Notes under the pieces: generated by a model | The model's database searches: none | What the model was told of the DNA's origin: nothing | Seen by the model: the letters and a program-made list of their open reading frames with translations, nothing else | Shown here: positions 25,255 to 35,289 of the stretch, piece after piece | Layout of the letters: every line of letters starts with the position of its first letter | Numbering within the stretch: the first letter of the stretch is position 1 | Program-made: the position numbers and the translations under genes | NCBI RefSeq assembly: GCF_000829415.1 | Contig: NZ_AP014637.1 | Coordinates: 6,217,001 to 6,281,000, forward strand | Origin: Pseudomonas sp. StFLB209 | Lineage (GTDB): Bacteria; Pseudomonadota; Gammaproteobacteria; Pseudomonadales; Pseudomonadaceae | Reading direction: 5' to 3' | DNA length: 64,000 nt

Positions 25255-28200
25255 TCAAACCGTACTGCCCTGCCCGCTCAGGGCCAGGTCCAGCAGCTCG
25301 CGGTTGGCAACCGCGTACATGGCGTAGTCGGTGCCGCTGGCGGCACGCAGTTCGACCAGCATGGCGCGCCAGCGCTCGACCATTGCCGCGTGCTGTTCCA
25401 GCCACAACGCCAGGCGTTCTTCGATATCCTCCGGCGCCTCCTGCATCTGCAGAACCGAGATAGTGATCGCCCGTTGCTGCCAGTCGATATCATCACGGAA
25501 CGCTTCGCGAGCCAGTGCCTGCCAGTTGTTTTCCACTGGCAGGTTGCTGATTTGCTGCAAGTACCAGGTGATTTCCAGGGCGCTGCCCACGGCGAAGAAG
25601 GTCTTGGCGACGTCAGCGGCGTTGTGGCCGGTCACGTCAGAGGCTTCGATGATCGGCAGCAGGGTATACAGGTGGGTAGTACCTGCCACCATCCGCGCCA
25701 GCAGCTCAGGTACGCCTGACTCGACGTAAGCCTCGTAGCGTTCCTGCCAGACCGAACGGGTGCGACCTTCGAGCAGCTCGTCGAGCTTCAGGCCCAGGGC
25801 CGCGATGTGCGGACCGAAGTGCGCAACGTCACGACCGGCATCCAGTTCATTGCGACGGCTGCGCAGGAACCAGCGCGTGGCACGACGCCCCAGACGCATC
25901 AGTTCATCCATCAGGGTCAGCTGGATCTCGGCCGGAACCTTGTAGTCCAGCGCCTCGATCTGCCGGAACCAGTGCGGCAGGTGGAAGATGTCACGCACGA
26001 TGACATAGGCACCGGCGACCGCCGCCGCGCTCATGCCGGTGGACTCCTTCAGACGCTGTACGAAGGTGATGCCCATGTGGTTGACCAGATCGTTGGCGAT
26101 CTGGGTGCTGACGATCTCGCGCTTGAGCCGGTGGCCGCGCATCGCTGCCGAGTAATCAGCACCCAGCGACGACGGGAACGCAGTTTCCATATCCCGGGCC
26201 AGGTAGTCATCATCGGGCACACGGGACTCAAGCAGCGCTTCCTTGAGGTCGATCTTGCTGTAGGAGATCAGCACCGACAGCTCGGCACGGGTCAGGCCAT
26301 GACCACTGGCAACCCGTTCGGCGATCTGCTCTTCGGATGGCAGGAACTCAATGACCCGGTCCAGCTTGCCGCGCGCTTCGAGATCGTTCATCAGGCGCTT
26401 GTATTCGGCAATCCGGTCGTAAGCCCGACGCGCCGCCAGCGACAGTGCCTGGGTCTGCTTGTAGTTGTTGCCCAACACCAGATGACCCACTTCGTCGGTC
26501 ATGCTTTCGAGCAGCTGGTTGCGCTGCTTCTGGGTCATGTCGCCGGCCTGGACCACTTCGTTGATCAGGATCTTGATGTTCACTTCGTGGTCGGAACAGT
26601 CCACACCACCGGCGTTATCGATGAAGTCGGTGTTGGTGGCGCCGCCATGCAGGCCGAACTCGACCCGGCCGAGCTGGGTCATGCCCAGGTTGCCACCCTC
26701 GCCCACCACCTTGCAGCGCAGCTCATCACCATTGACCCGCAGCGCATCGTTGGCCTTGTCGCCAACATCGGCGTGGCTTTCTTCACTGGATTTGACGTAG
26801 GTGCCGATGCCGCCGTTCCACAGCAGGTCGACCGGCGCCTTGAGCAAAGCGTGCATCAGCTCGGTCGGCGTCAGCTTGTCAGCCTTGATATCGAAGCGTT
26901 CTTTCATCTGCTCGGAGATCGCAATGCTCTTGGCGCTGCGCGGGAAGATGCCGCCACCGGCAGAGATCAGGCTGGCATCGTAATCGGTCCACGCCGAACG
27001 CGGCAGGTCGAACAACCGCTGACGCTCGGCGAAGCTGCTGGCCGGCTCCGGATTGGGGTCGATGAAGATATGCAGGTGGTTGAAGGCCGCGACCAGCTTG
27101 AGTTTGTCAGACATCAGCAAGCCGTTGCCGAACACGTCGCCAGCCATGTCACCGATGCCGATCACGGTGATGCTGTCTTGCTGGACGTTGATGTCACGCT
27201 CACGGAAGTGGCGCTGGACACCCACCCAGGCACCCTTGGCGGTGATGCCCATTTTCTTGTGGTCGTAACCTGCCGAACCACCCGACGCGAAAGCGTCACC
27301 GAGCCAGAAGCCGTAGTCGATGGCGATGCCGTTGGCGATGTCGGAGAACGTCGCGGTGCCCTTGTCGGCCGCCACCACCAGGTACGGATCGTCATCATCG
27401 TGACGCACCACATTGGTCGGCGGCACCAGCACACCTTCCTTGAGGTTGTCGGTGATGTCCAGCAGGCCGGAAATGAAAATCCGGTAGCAGGCAATCGCCT
27501 CGGCCTGGACTTCATCACGACCACCGGAAGTCGGCAGCCGACGCGGTACGAAGCCGCCCTTGGCCCCGACCGGCACGATCACCGAGTTCTTCACCTGCTG
27601 GGCTTTTACCAGGCCCAGCACTTCAGTGCGGAAGTCTTCTTCGCGGTCCGACCAGCGCAGGCCGCCACGCGCCACGTTGCCGAAGCGCAGATGCACACCT
27701 TCGACACGCGGCGAGTAAACGAAGATCTCAAACTTCGGCACCGGCTTGGGCAGCTCGGGGATCAGGCGCGGGTTGAACTTGAAGCTGAAGTAGCCCTTGT
27801 TCTGACCATTGGCGTCGGTCTGGTAGAAGTTGGTACGCAGCGTGGCCTTGATCAGGTCCAGGTAACGACGCAGGATCCGGTCTTCGTTGAGGACCTGAAC
27901 ATCATCGAGCGCGGTGAGAATCGCCTGCTCCAGGCGCAGTTGCTTGTCGTCCAGATCGTCCGAGCCCAGCTTGCGCGCCAGGTAGAAGCGGGTCTTGAAC
28001 AACCGGGTCAGTTCACGGGCGATATCGGTGTGGTTGTTCAGGGTGCTGGCGATATAACCCAGGTCGAAGCCCAGGCGGATCTGTTTCAGGTAGCGGGCAT
28101 AGGCCCGCAGCAGCGCCACATCGCGCCATGGCAGGCCGGCCGTCAGCACCAGGCGGTTGAACGCATCGTTCTCGGCGTCGCCGCGCACGATATGCACGAA

Positions 28201-30111
28201 GGCATCCTGCAACACGTCGTTAAGCTGCTGGATATCCAGGTCCAGACCTTCAGCGTAAGTGAACGCGAAGTCATGAATCCAGAATTCACGGCCATCGACA
28301 TGCTGCAAACGATAAGGGAACTCGCCCAGCACCCGCAGGCCGAGGTTCTCCAGGATCGGCAGGACATCGGACAGCGCCAGCGGGGTATCGGCGTGGTACA
28401 GCTTGCAATGCAATTGCTGACGACGCCCGGCCAGTGGCTGATAGAAACTCATCACCAGCGGATTGTCTTGCGACAGGCTCAGCACATGCTGCATGTCGAC
28501 CACTGCCGAATGCGCGGCAAAGCGCTCGCGATAGCCGGCGGGGAAGCCTTTCGGGAAGTCTTCCAGAACGTTGGTGCCGTGGGCCTCGCCGAAGCTCTCG
28601 ATGACCAGGCTGGCATAATCGTCTTTCCACGAGCGACAGGCCTGGATGACTTCGTTTTCCAGTTGGACCGGGTCGATATCCAGCGTGACTTTCGGGTCAA
28701 CCCGCAGGATCAGTTGCACGCGGGCCAGGACCGACTCGGAGAAGAACGTCCAGAACTCGCAATCGCTGGCCTTCAAGCGCTCCATGAGCACTTGCTGGAT
28801 CTTCTGCCGCACCTCGGTGGAATACACGTCACGCGGCACGTAGGCCAGGCAGTAGCAGAAACGCCCGTACGGGTCCTTGCGCAGGAACACCCGAATCTTG
28901 TTGCGCTCCTGGATCTGGACGATCGACATCACGGTGCCGAACAGTTCGTCCACCGGGGTCTGGAACAGGTCGTCACGCGGCAACACTTCGATGACCTGGG
29001 CCAGCTCCTTGCCCAGGTGCGCCTTGGCGTCGAAGCCGGAGCGACGCTCGACTTCCGCGACCTTGCGGCGAATGTAAGGAATACGATGCACGTTCTCGCC
29101 ATACACCGACGAGGTGTACAGGCCCATGAAACGGCATTCCTTGACCACGCTGCCCGAGGCATCGATCAGGCGGATCGACACGTAGTCCGGGTAAGCCGGA
29201 CGGTGCACCCGGCTGGGCAGCGCGGCCTTGGCGAACGACAGCAGGGTCGGCTCCTGCAGGTATTTCACCGCATAGTCTTCGATATGCAGGTCCTCGTCAC
29301 TGAGCCCGGCACGCAGCAAACGGGTCAGGCCCAGCAGGGACGAGGGGTCGTATTCGATGTGACCGCCATCGGCTTCACTGCGCACCGTGAACTCTTCATA
29401 GCCCAGGAAAGTGAAGTGGTTGTCCACCAGCCACTGCAGGAACACCTTGACCTCGGCTTTCTCCTCGGGGTCGATGGCATATTGGCTGGCATCAATGGCC
29501 GCCAGTACATCGTTGACCCGGGCCTTCATCGGCTCGAAGTCTTCAACCGCCACCCGCACCTCGCCCAGCACCTGTTCCAGCTCACGGGCCAGGGCACTCA
29601 ACTCGCTGGCATTGGAGCAGCGGTCGATTTCCAGGTACATCAGCGACTCTTGCAGCACGCCCTCGCCGCTGGTGCCTTTGGGCAGCAGTTCGAGCAGTTC
29701 GCCCTGGGGACCACGGCGTACGCTCAGAACAGTGGTCTGCAAGGTATGGATGCTGTAGCTGCGGCGATTGAGCTCGGTGCGTACCGAGTCGACCAGGAAC
29801 GGCAGGTCGTGATGCAGCACTTCGACCACGGTATGGGTCGACTGCCAGCCATGGCGCTCGTAGTCAGGGTTGTAGACGCGTACTTGCGGAGTATCGTGTT
29901 CGAAGCGTTCCAGCAGTCGCCAGGCCGACAGCGTACAACCGGCCAGATCGGACAGGCGGCGCTGAGTCAGTTCATCCAGAGAAATGATGCCGAAAAATTG
30001 CTCGGCGAACAGGGCCACTTGTGGCAAGGCCTGATCGCTGATGTGCTGCGCCAGGGCCGCTTGCAGTTGATGCTGGAAGTCGGCCTTGCTGGCTGCGGTG
30101 AAGAACGCCAT
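25255..30111 (-). CDS. gdhB: NAD-dependent glutamate dehydrogenase, 180-kDa class
   Basis: 1618 residues, the length of P. aeruginosa GdhB (about 1620). It is the large class of NAD-GDH, in which a catalytic core of about 500 residues is embedded between long N- and C-terminal regions. The core is visible around residue 848 (VPVGAKGGFVPRR, with the catalytic-type lysine) and near 985 (TVIGIGDMAGDVFGNG, dinucleotide-binding). It oxidatively deaminates glutamate to 2-oxoglutarate. It is a single gene with its own terminator. The opposite strand is open for about 1400 codons, which is a composition effect and not a gene. Confidence 0.97.
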   Translation of the reverse strand: MAFFTAASKADFQHQLQAALAQHISDQALPQVALFAEQFFGIISLDELTQRRLSDLAGCTLSAWRLLERFEHDTPQVRVYNPDYERHGWQSTHTVVEVLHHDLPFLVDSVRTELNRRSYSIHTLQTTVLSVRRGPQGELLELLPKGTSGEGVLQESLMYLEIDRCSNASELSALARELEQVLGEVRVAVEDFEPMKARVNDVLAAIDASQYAIDPEEKAEVKVFLQWLVDNHFTFLGYEEFTVRSEADGGHIEYDPSSLLGLTRLLRAGLSDEDLHIEDYAVKYLQEPTLLSFAKAALPSRVHRPAYPDYVSIRLIDASGSVVKECRFMGLYTSSVYGENVHRIPYIRRKVAEVERRSGFDAKAHLGKELAQVIEVLPRDDLFQTPVDELFGTVMSIVQIQERNKIRVFLRKDPYGRFCYCLAYVPRDVYSTEVRQKIQQVLMERLKASDCEFWTFFSESVLARVQLILRVDPKVTLDIDPVQLENEVIQACRSWKDDYASLVIESFGEAHGTNVLEDFPKGFPAGYRERFAAHSAVVDMQHVLSLSQDNPLVMSFYQPLAGRRQQLHCKLYHADTPLALSDVLPILENLGLRVLGEFPYRLQHVDGREFWIHDFAFTYAEGLDLDIQQLNDVLQDAFVHIVRGDAENDAFNRLVLTAGLPWRDVALLRAYARYLKQIRLGFDLGYIASTLNNHTDIARELTRLFKTRFYLARKLGSDDLDDKQLRLEQAILTALDDVQVLNEDRILRRYLDLIKATLRTNFYQTDANGQNKGYFSFKFNPRLIPELPKPVPKFEIFVYSPRVEGVHLRFGNVARGGLRWSDREEDFRTEVLGLVKAQQVKNSVIVPVGAKGGFVPRRLPTSGGRDEVQAEAIACYRIFISGLLDITDNLKEGVLVPPTNVVRHDDDDPYLVVAADKGTATFSDIANGIAIDYGFWLGDAFASGGSAGYDHKKMGITAKGAWVGVQRHFRERDINVQQDSITVIGIGDMAGDVFGNGLLMSDKLKLVAAFNHLHIFIDPNPEPASSFAERQRLFDLPRSAWTDYDASLISAGGGIFPRSAKSIAISEQMKERFDIKADKLTPTELMHALLKAPVDLLWNGGIGTYVKSSEESHADVGDKANDALRVNGDELRCKVVGEGGNLGMTQLGRVEFGLHGGATNTDFIDNAGGVDCSDHEVNIKILINEVVQAGDMTQKQRNQLLESMTDEVGHLVLGNNYKQTQALSLAARRAYDRIAEYKRLMNDLEARGKLDRVIEFLPSEEQIAERVASGHGLTRAELSVLISYSKIDLKEALLESRVPDDDYLARDMETAFPSSLGADYSAAMRGHRLKREIVSTQIANDLVNHMGITFVQRLKESTGMSAAAVAGAYVIVRDIFHLPHWFRQIEALDYKVPAEIQLTLMDELMRLGRRATRWFLRSRRNELDAGRDVAHFGPHIAALGLKLDELLEGRTRSVWQERYEAYVESGVPELLARMVAGTTHLYTLLPIIEASDVTGHNAADVAKTFFAVGSALEITWYLQQISNLPVENNWQALAREAFRDDIDWQQRAITISVLQMQEAPEDIEERLALWLEQHAAMVERWRAMLVELRAASGTDYAMYAVANRELLDLALSGQGSTV

Positions 30112-30471
30112 CGATGATACTCCGCTTTGGCTTTTTTAGAGGGCTGAGCAGCTTGTCGTGATCCGGTCGTCGACAGGATCGAGTGTAGAGCGAAATAGAC
30201 ACAACCTCGGGCAACGACACAATCGGTTGCCCATTTCCGGAAGTACGTCAGAAAAAGCCACGAACCGGCAACACGCCAGCACACAACCGTTCATCGCCTT
30301 TTTCCAGCTTAACGACAGCAGCGCGGCAACGGCTTACAGGGCTGCGACATATTCGGTCATCGACCAACAGGTACGATAACCACCCGACCGGCGCCAACCC
30401 GCCGCACCAGCAAAGTTCATCAGGTGCTGGCACAATTGCGCCCCGCCAGTAGCCCGGACCAGGAATCTCAC
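30112..30471. other. 360-bp divergent intergenic region between gdhB and a hypothetical gene
   Basis: This should hold promoters for gdhB (minus) and the plus-strand gene at 30472. I found no promoter match good enough to report, no palindrome of note and no small gene with a convincing ribosome binding site. A TGGCAC...TTGC resemblance to a sigma-54 site has the wrong spacing. Confidence 0.5.
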
Positions 30472-30834
30472 ATGCTGATCAACACCCTCTGCCTCATTGC
30501 CAATCCCTGCGACGACGAATACGACGACATGGCCATGCTCTGCTGCCACGGCGATAATGGCGATCTGTTTTCGCTGGGCCGCTTCCCGGATGAGGATCAG
30601 GTCGAGATCCGCATAGGCGACGATAAAAGCCTGGAAGTCAGCAGCCTGAAGATCACCCTTGAAACCGCTCGACTGCTGATCGAGCTTGAGCCAGCCGATG
30701 CGGCGCGCCTTGAAGGCCATGGGCACTATGAAATCCACTACGACAGTCAGGTCAGTGACCTGGCCGAAATCGACCAGACCCTGCGCATTATTCTGAGCAA
30801 CAATGTCGGTACATATGTCAGCCAGATCAGCTGA
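30472..30834 (+). CDS. Conserved-looking acidic protein of unknown function
   Basis: 120 residues from the ATG at 30472 with AGGA upstream. The composition is acidic and looks like a small globular alpha/beta protein (MLINTLCLIANPCDDEYDDM, later ITLETARLLIELEPADAARL). There is no signal peptide or membrane helix. Codon usage and a clean ribosome binding site support it as real. I do not recognise the family. It precedes the amidohydrolase gene by 42 bases, so they may be co-transcribed. Confidence 0.75.
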   Translation: MLINTLCLIANPCDDEYDDMAMLCCHGDNGDLFSLGRFPDEDQVEIRIGDDKSLEVSSLKITLETARLLIELEPADAARLEGHGHYEIHYDSQVSDLAEIDQTLRIILSNNVGTYVSQIS

Positions 30835-30876
30835 GCTGAGCGGGTAAAGTCATGCGCCATCGCCCAGGAGGCCGCC

Positions 30877-31635
30877 ATGACCACGCCACGTTTCGACGCT
30901 CATTGCCATATTTTCAACCCGCGCTATTCGCTCAAGGTCTGTAACCGGCCGGTGCCCGGCCCCTTCACCGTCGCCGACTACCAGGCCAGTGTCGCGCCAC
31001 TGGGGTTTACCGGTGGTGCGGTAATTTCCAGCACCGCCCAAGGCTTTCACCAGGGCCACCTGCTTGACGCGCTGCGCTGGCTGGGTCCTGGCTACGTCGG
31101 GGTCACCCGCCTGCCAGCCACGGTCGCCGACGCCGAACTCGACACCTTGAACGGCTTCGGGGTACGCGGCCTGCGCCTGGCGCTTAAAACCGGCGAGCCG
31201 CTATTGCAGGAGCAGATCCTGGCGATGGGGCGGCGGGTACACCGCCATGTGGGCTGGCATGTCGAGCTGGCGGTGGACGCCCGCGAACTGGCCGACCTTG
31301 AAGACTGCCTGTCGCAGCTGCCAGCGCTGTGCCTGGACCACCGGGTACTGAGCCGCAACGGTCTGCCGACCCTGCTGCGCCTTGCCGAACAGGGCGCGCA
31401 CGTCAAGATCTGCGGCATGAGCGGCTTCAATGCCACCTCCGTCGGGATGCTCAAGGACATCCATGCAGCCAACCCCAGCGCGCTGATGCTCGGCACCGGC
31501 CTGCCGTTGATCAACGCAACACCGGACGCCCTGCTGCGCGACCTTGAAATGCTCTTCGAGACCCTCGGCGACTCGGCAGCCCAGCGCGTGCTATGGAACA
31601 ACGCGGCCAGTTTCTATCGACTGCAAACCAGTTGA
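30877..31635 (+). CDS. Amidohydrolase-family (TIM-barrel metal-dependent) hydrolase
   Basis: 252 residues. It starts with FDAHCHIFNPRY, the H-x-H metal motif of the amidohydrolase_2 / PDC-hydrolase-like branch. Further conserved points are HVELAVDARE, LDHRVLSR and the C-terminal VLWNNAASFYRL. This branch includes lactonases such as 2-pyrone-4,6-dicarboxylate hydrolase and decarboxylases. Which reaction it performs cannot be told. Cytoplasmic. AGGAGG lies 8 bases before the ATG. Confidence 0.82.
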   Translation: MTTPRFDAHCHIFNPRYSLKVCNRPVPGPFTVADYQASVAPLGFTGGAVISSTAQGFHQGHLLDALRWLGPGYVGVTRLPATVADAELDTLNGFGVRGLRLALKTGEPLLQEQILAMGRRVHRHVGWHVELAVDARELADLEDCLSQLPALCLDHRVLSRNGLPTLLRLAEQGAHVKICGMSGFNATSVGMLKDIHAANPSALMLGTGLPLINATPDALLRDLEMLFETLGDSAAQRVLWNNAASFYRLQTS

Positions 31636-31832
31636 GGCGGTAGCCGCCGAAAAATACCCGCCGCCATTAGTCGTCAGGGGTCCGGATAGATTAAAGTAGC
31701 GCCCCCAGCCCAGGGTTCTGTTTTGCAGGCCGACTCCCGGTATCCGGTTCACCGGACTACTTGCATGGCCTGACTCGCGACACTCGGGGCCGCCATTGCA
31801 CAGCGGTACCACCTTGCCAGGAACCATCATCG

Positions 31833-32792
31833 ATGGAACATCGTGAAGCGCTGATTGCGCTGCGCAGCTTTCTTTCAACCCAGATCCTCGGTCAGGAAAA
31901 GCTGGTCGACCGGCTGCTGATCGCTCTGCTCGCCGATGGCCACATGCTGGTCGAGGGTGCGCCGGGGCTGGCCAAGACCAAGGCCATCAAAGAACTGGCC
32001 GAAGGGGTCGAAGCCCAGTTTCATCGTATCCAGTTCACCCCTGACCTGCTGCCGGCGGACATCACCGGCACCGAAATCTACCGCCCTGAAACCGGCAGCT
32101 TCGTGTTCCAGCAGGGGCCGATCTTCCATAACCTGGTGTTGGCCGACGAAATCAACCGCGCCCCGGCCAAGGTCCAGTCAGCCCTGCTCGAAGCCATGGC
32201 TGAGCGTCAAGTCAGTGTCGGGCGCAGCACCTACGACCTGTCGCCGCTGTTTCTGGTCATGGCCACCCAGAACCCTATCGAGCAGGAAGGCACTTACCCG
32301 CTGCCTGAGGCCCAGCTCGACCGTTTTCTGATGCACGTCAAGATCGGCTTCCCGGACGCCGCCGTAGAACGCAAGATTCTCCAGCAGGCACGCGGCGAGG
32401 CCTTGAACGGTGAAACCAAGCCGGAGCGGCGGGTCAGCCAGCAAGCGATCTTTGCCGCACGCAAGGAAATCCTCGGCTTGTACATGGCCGATGCCGTGGA
32501 GGAGTACCTGGTGCAATTGGTAATGGCCACCCGCACGCCCGCCAAGTTCGACCCGGAACTGGCCGAGTGGATCGGCTACGGCGCCAGCCCGCGCGGCTCG
32601 ATTGCCCTGGACCGCTGCGCACGGGCGCACGCGTGGCTGGCCGGGCGCGACTTTGTCAGCCCCGAAGACATCCAGGCGGTGCTGTTTGACGTGTTGCGTC
32701 ACCGCATCATCCTGTCGTTCGAAGCCGAAGCGGCCGGTATCGATCAGGACCGGGTGACCCAGCGCATCCTCGACGTCGTCGCCGTCGCCTGA
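31833..32792 (+). CDS. MoxR-family AAA+ ATPase
   Basis: 319 residues from the ATG at 31833. Walker A is GAPGLAKTK (residues 42-50) and Walker B LVLADEINRAP (from 101); sensor 1 is in MATQNPIEQEGTYPLPEAQ. MoxR ATPases act as chaperone-like motors, usually with VWA and DUF58 partners encoded next to them, as here. It is the first gene of a six-gene operon and lies 4 bases before the DUF58 gene. The 197 bp upstream hold no recognisable site beyond a short GGCGG/CCGCC hairpin. Confidence 0.92.
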   Translation: MEHREALIALRSFLSTQILGQEKLVDRLLIALLADGHMLVEGAPGLAKTKAIKELAEGVEAQFHRIQFTPDLLPADITGTEIYRPETGSFVFQQGPIFHNLVLADEINRAPAKVQSALLEAMAERQVSVGRSTYDLSPLFLVMATQNPIEQEGTYPLPEAQLDRFLMHVKIGFPDAAVERKILQQARGEALNGETKPERRVSQQAIFAARKEILGLYMADAVEEYLVQLVMATRTPAKFDPELAEWIGYGASPRGSIALDRCARAHAWLAGRDFVSPEDIQAVLFDVLRHRIILSFEAEAAGIDQDRVTQRILDVVAVA

Positions 32793-32796
32793 CGCC

Positions 32797-33741
32797 ATGC
32801 CAGCAGACCTGATTTCTCAACCGGGCATCCGGGTCAGCCTGCGCGAACTGATCGAGATGCGCCATCGCGTTCGTGAGGTGCAGCTGTTCTCCACGCCAAA
32901 CCGGCGCAGCCCGCTGATCGGCCTGCACCACTCGAAGCTGCGCGGGCGCGGCGTGGACTTCGATCAGGTGCGGGTCTACCAGGCCGGCGACGATGTGCGC
33001 AACATCGACTGGCGAGTCACCGCCCGCACCCAGGAACCACATACCAAGCTGTTTCACGAAGAGCGTGAACGGCCGATTTTCATCATGGTCGAGCAAAGCC
33101 GCCGGCTGTTCTTCGGCTCAGGGCTGACCTTCAAATCGGTGCTGGCGGCGCAAGCGGCCGCCTTGATCGGCTGGGCCGCCCTGGAACACAACGACCGGGT
33201 GGGCGGCCTGGTGTTCGGTGACCGGGAACACTACGAAATCAAACCGCGACGCAGCAAGCAGAGCCTGCTGCAACTGCTCAATCGGCTGGTGCGGGTCAAC
33301 CAGTCGCTGCACACCGAAATCGCCGCCGATCGCGATGCCTTCGGTACCGCATTGCGCCGCGCCCGCGAAGTGCTACGCCCCGGCAGCCTGGTGATCGTGC
33401 TGTGTGACGAGCGCGCGCTCAGCGATGCGGCCGAGCAGCAGCTGAGTCTGTTGTCACGACATTGCGACCTGCTCCTGCTGCCGCTCTCCGACCCGCTGGA
33501 CCGCGCCCTGCCCGCCGCCGGCCTGCTGCGCTTTGCCGAACGAGGCGCCGAGCTCGAGCTCGATACCTTGAATGTCGAACTGCGCAAAAACTACCGGGCG
33601 CTGGGCGAAGCCCGCTGCGCACGCTGGGAACGTCTGGCGCAAAAGCTGCGGGTGTTGCTGATGCCCTTGAGTACCCAGATCGAACTGGTCGAGCAGTTGC
33701 GTGAGTTCCTCAAGGCCCAGCGCCCGGTGAAGCAGCCATGA
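32797..33741 (+). CDS. DUF58 domain protein of the MoxR/Bat operon
   Basis: 314 residues, without membrane helices. The DUF58 core is evident around residues 45-90 (SKLRGRGVDFDQVRVYQAGD, then VRNIDWRVTARTQ), followed by a VWA-like part (FIMVEQSRRLFFGSGLTFKS). It is a standard partner of MoxR ATPases. The 3' end overlaps the DUF4381 gene by 4 bases. Confidence 0.9.
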   Translation: MPADLISQPGIRVSLRELIEMRHRVREVQLFSTPNRRSPLIGLHHSKLRGRGVDFDQVRVYQAGDDVRNIDWRVTARTQEPHTKLFHEERERPIFIMVEQSRRLFFGSGLTFKSVLAAQAAALIGWAALEHNDRVGGLVFGDREHYEIKPRRSKQSLLQLLNRLVRVNQSLHTEIAADRDAFGTALRRAREVLRPGSLVIVLCDERALSDAAEQQLSLLSRHCDLLLLPLSDPLDRALPAAGLLRFAERGAELELDTLNVELRKNYRALGEARCARWERLAQKLRVLLMPLSTQIELVEQLREFLKAQRPVKQP

Positions 33742-34232
33742 GCCTACTGGACCAGCTACAGCCATTGATCGCACCTGCGCCGCCGGGGCTGTGGCCGCCC
33801 GCGCCGGGCTGGTGGCTGCTGATCGCCCTGTTGCCCTTGGCCGGCTGGGGATTATGGCGATCCTACCGGCTGCTGCGGGCGCGTAACCCGTTGCCACGCG
33901 CCGAGCAACCGCTGGACCCGGTACGGGTGGCGGCACTCGCAGAACTGGCCAGCCTGGCCAAGCCCTATGACGGTGCGCCGGCCGGTGCCTGGCTGCAGCA
34001 AATCAACGGTTTGCTCAAACGCCTGTGTCGCAACCACTATCCGTACAGCCAGAGCCACACCCTCAATGGCCGTAAATGGCTGGCGTTTCTCGACAACCGT
34101 TGCCCGGCCGCAGGCCTGACGCGCTGGATGGTGTTGGTCGAAGGCGCCTACAAACCCGAATGCAAACTGGACGATAAAGCGATCAACGGCCTGACCCAGT
34201 CGGTCGAAACCTGGATCCGCAAACATGTTTGA
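33738..34232 (+). CDS. DUF4381 membrane protein of the MoxR/Bat operon
   Basis: 164 residues. It has a proline-rich start (PLIAPAPPGLWPPAPGWW), one membrane helix near residues 25-45 and a conserved cytoplasmic tail with LCRNHYPYSQSHTLNGRKW. This is the typical DUF4381 layout in MoxR/Bat operons of gammaproteobacteria. It overlaps both neighbours (4 and 8 bases). Confidence 0.88.
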   Translation: MSLLDQLQPLIAPAPPGLWPPAPGWWLLIALLPLAGWGLWRSYRLLRARNPLPRAEQPLDPVRVAALAELASLAKPYDGAPAGAWLQQINGLLKRLCRNHYPYSQSHTLNGRKWLAFLDNRCPAAGLTRWMVLVEGAYKPECKLDDKAINGLTQSVETWIRKHV

Positions 34233-35289
34233 GTTCGCCTGGCCGTGGATCTTCGCCCTGCTGCCGCTGCCTTGGCTGATGCGCTGGCTGCTGCCGGTGG
34301 CCGACAACGGCGAGGCGGCGCTCAAGGTCAGCTTCATCAGTGAACTCGAAGGCCTCAAAGGCCGCCGCGCCAGAGCCAACCTGCCCGCCTGGCGGCAACG
34401 CGGCCCGTTGCTGGTGATCTGGCTGTTGCTGTTGCTGGCCAGTGCCCGCCCGCAATGGCTCGGCGAGCCCTTGCCGATTGCCGCCAGCGGCCGGGACCTG
34501 CTGGTCGCGGTGGATGTCTCTGGCTCCATGGACTACCCCGACATGCAATGGCAGGGTGAAGAGCTCAGCCGTCTGGCCCTGGTGCAGCAGATGCTCGGCG
34601 ACTTTCTTGAACACCGTGAAGGCGACCGGGTCGGCCTGATCCTGTTTGGCAGCCAGGCTTATGTGCAGGCCCCCCTGACCTTCGACCGGCGAACCGTGCG
34701 GGTCTGGCTGGACGAAGCGCGGATCGGCATTGCCGGCAAGAACACCGCCATCGGTGATGCCATTGGCCTGGCCTTGAAACGCCTGCGCCAACGGCCGGCC
34801 GAAAGCCGGGTACTGATTCTGGTCACTGATGGCGCCAACAATGGCGGGCAGATCGACCCGGTGACCGCTGCCCGACTGGCGGCCGATGAGGGGGTGAAGA
34901 TCTACCCGATCGGCATCGGTGCGGACCCGGACAGCACCGGCATCCAGAGCCTTTTGGGCCTCAACCCGAGCCTGGACCTCGACGAGCCGACACTCAAGCG
35001 TATCGCCGAGCTCAGCGGCGGCGAGTATTTCCGTGCCCGCGACGGCGACCAACTGGAGAACATCCGCAGCATCCTCGATGCTCTGGAGCCGGTCGCCCAG
35101 CAACCGACCCAGGCCCGCCCGGCCCTGCCGCTCTATTCCTGGCCACTGGCGCTGGCGCTGCTGCTCAGTGTGCTATGGGTGATTGTCGAGCTCTGGCCTG
35201 ACAACGCACTGGAGCGCCTGCGCCAGGCCGCAGTCGAGCGACTGAACGCCCTGCGCCAGCGCCTTAAAAAGACCGGAGCCCGCAAATGA
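34225..35289 (+). CDS. BatA-like VWA-domain membrane protein
   Basis: 354 residues. N-terminal membrane helices flank a von Willebrand A domain (about 88-290) with an intact MIDAS motif, VAVDVSGSMDYPD (D-x-S-x-S), plus the later TDGANNGGQIDP. A C-terminal helix closes the protein at about 305-325. The VWA domain therefore probably faces the periplasm. It is a BatA-type protein, linked to envelope stress or aerotolerance in other bacteria. Coupled to the next gene by ATGA. Confidence 0.9.
   Translation: MFEFAWPWIFALLPLPWLMRWLLPVADNGEAALKVSFISELEGLKGRRARANLPAWRQRGPLLVIWLLLLLASARPQWLGEPLPIAASGRDLLVAVDVSGSMDYPDMQWQGEELSRLALVQQMLGDFLEHREGDRVGLILFGSQAYVQAPLTFDRRTVRVWLDEARIGIAGKNTAIGDAIGLALKRLRQRPAESRVLILVTDGANNGGQIDPVTAARLAADEGVKIYPIGIGADPDSTGIQSLLGLNPSLDLDEPTLKRIAELSGGEYFRARDGDQLENIRSILDALEPVAQQPTQARPALPLYSWPLALALLLSVLWVIVELWPDNALERLRQAAVERLNALRQRLKKTGARK

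Noticed and set aside
25807..30117. An open frame of about 1436 codons on the plus strand, antisense to gdhB
   Set aside because: Long antisense frames are common opposite GC-rich Pseudomonas genes with strong third-position bias. The translation has no domain pattern, no ribosome binding site, and mirrors gdhB from end to end.
30430..30445. A TGGCAC...TTGC match to a sigma-54 promoter
   Set aside because: The two boxes are only two bases apart instead of about five, so it cannot be a -24/-12 element.
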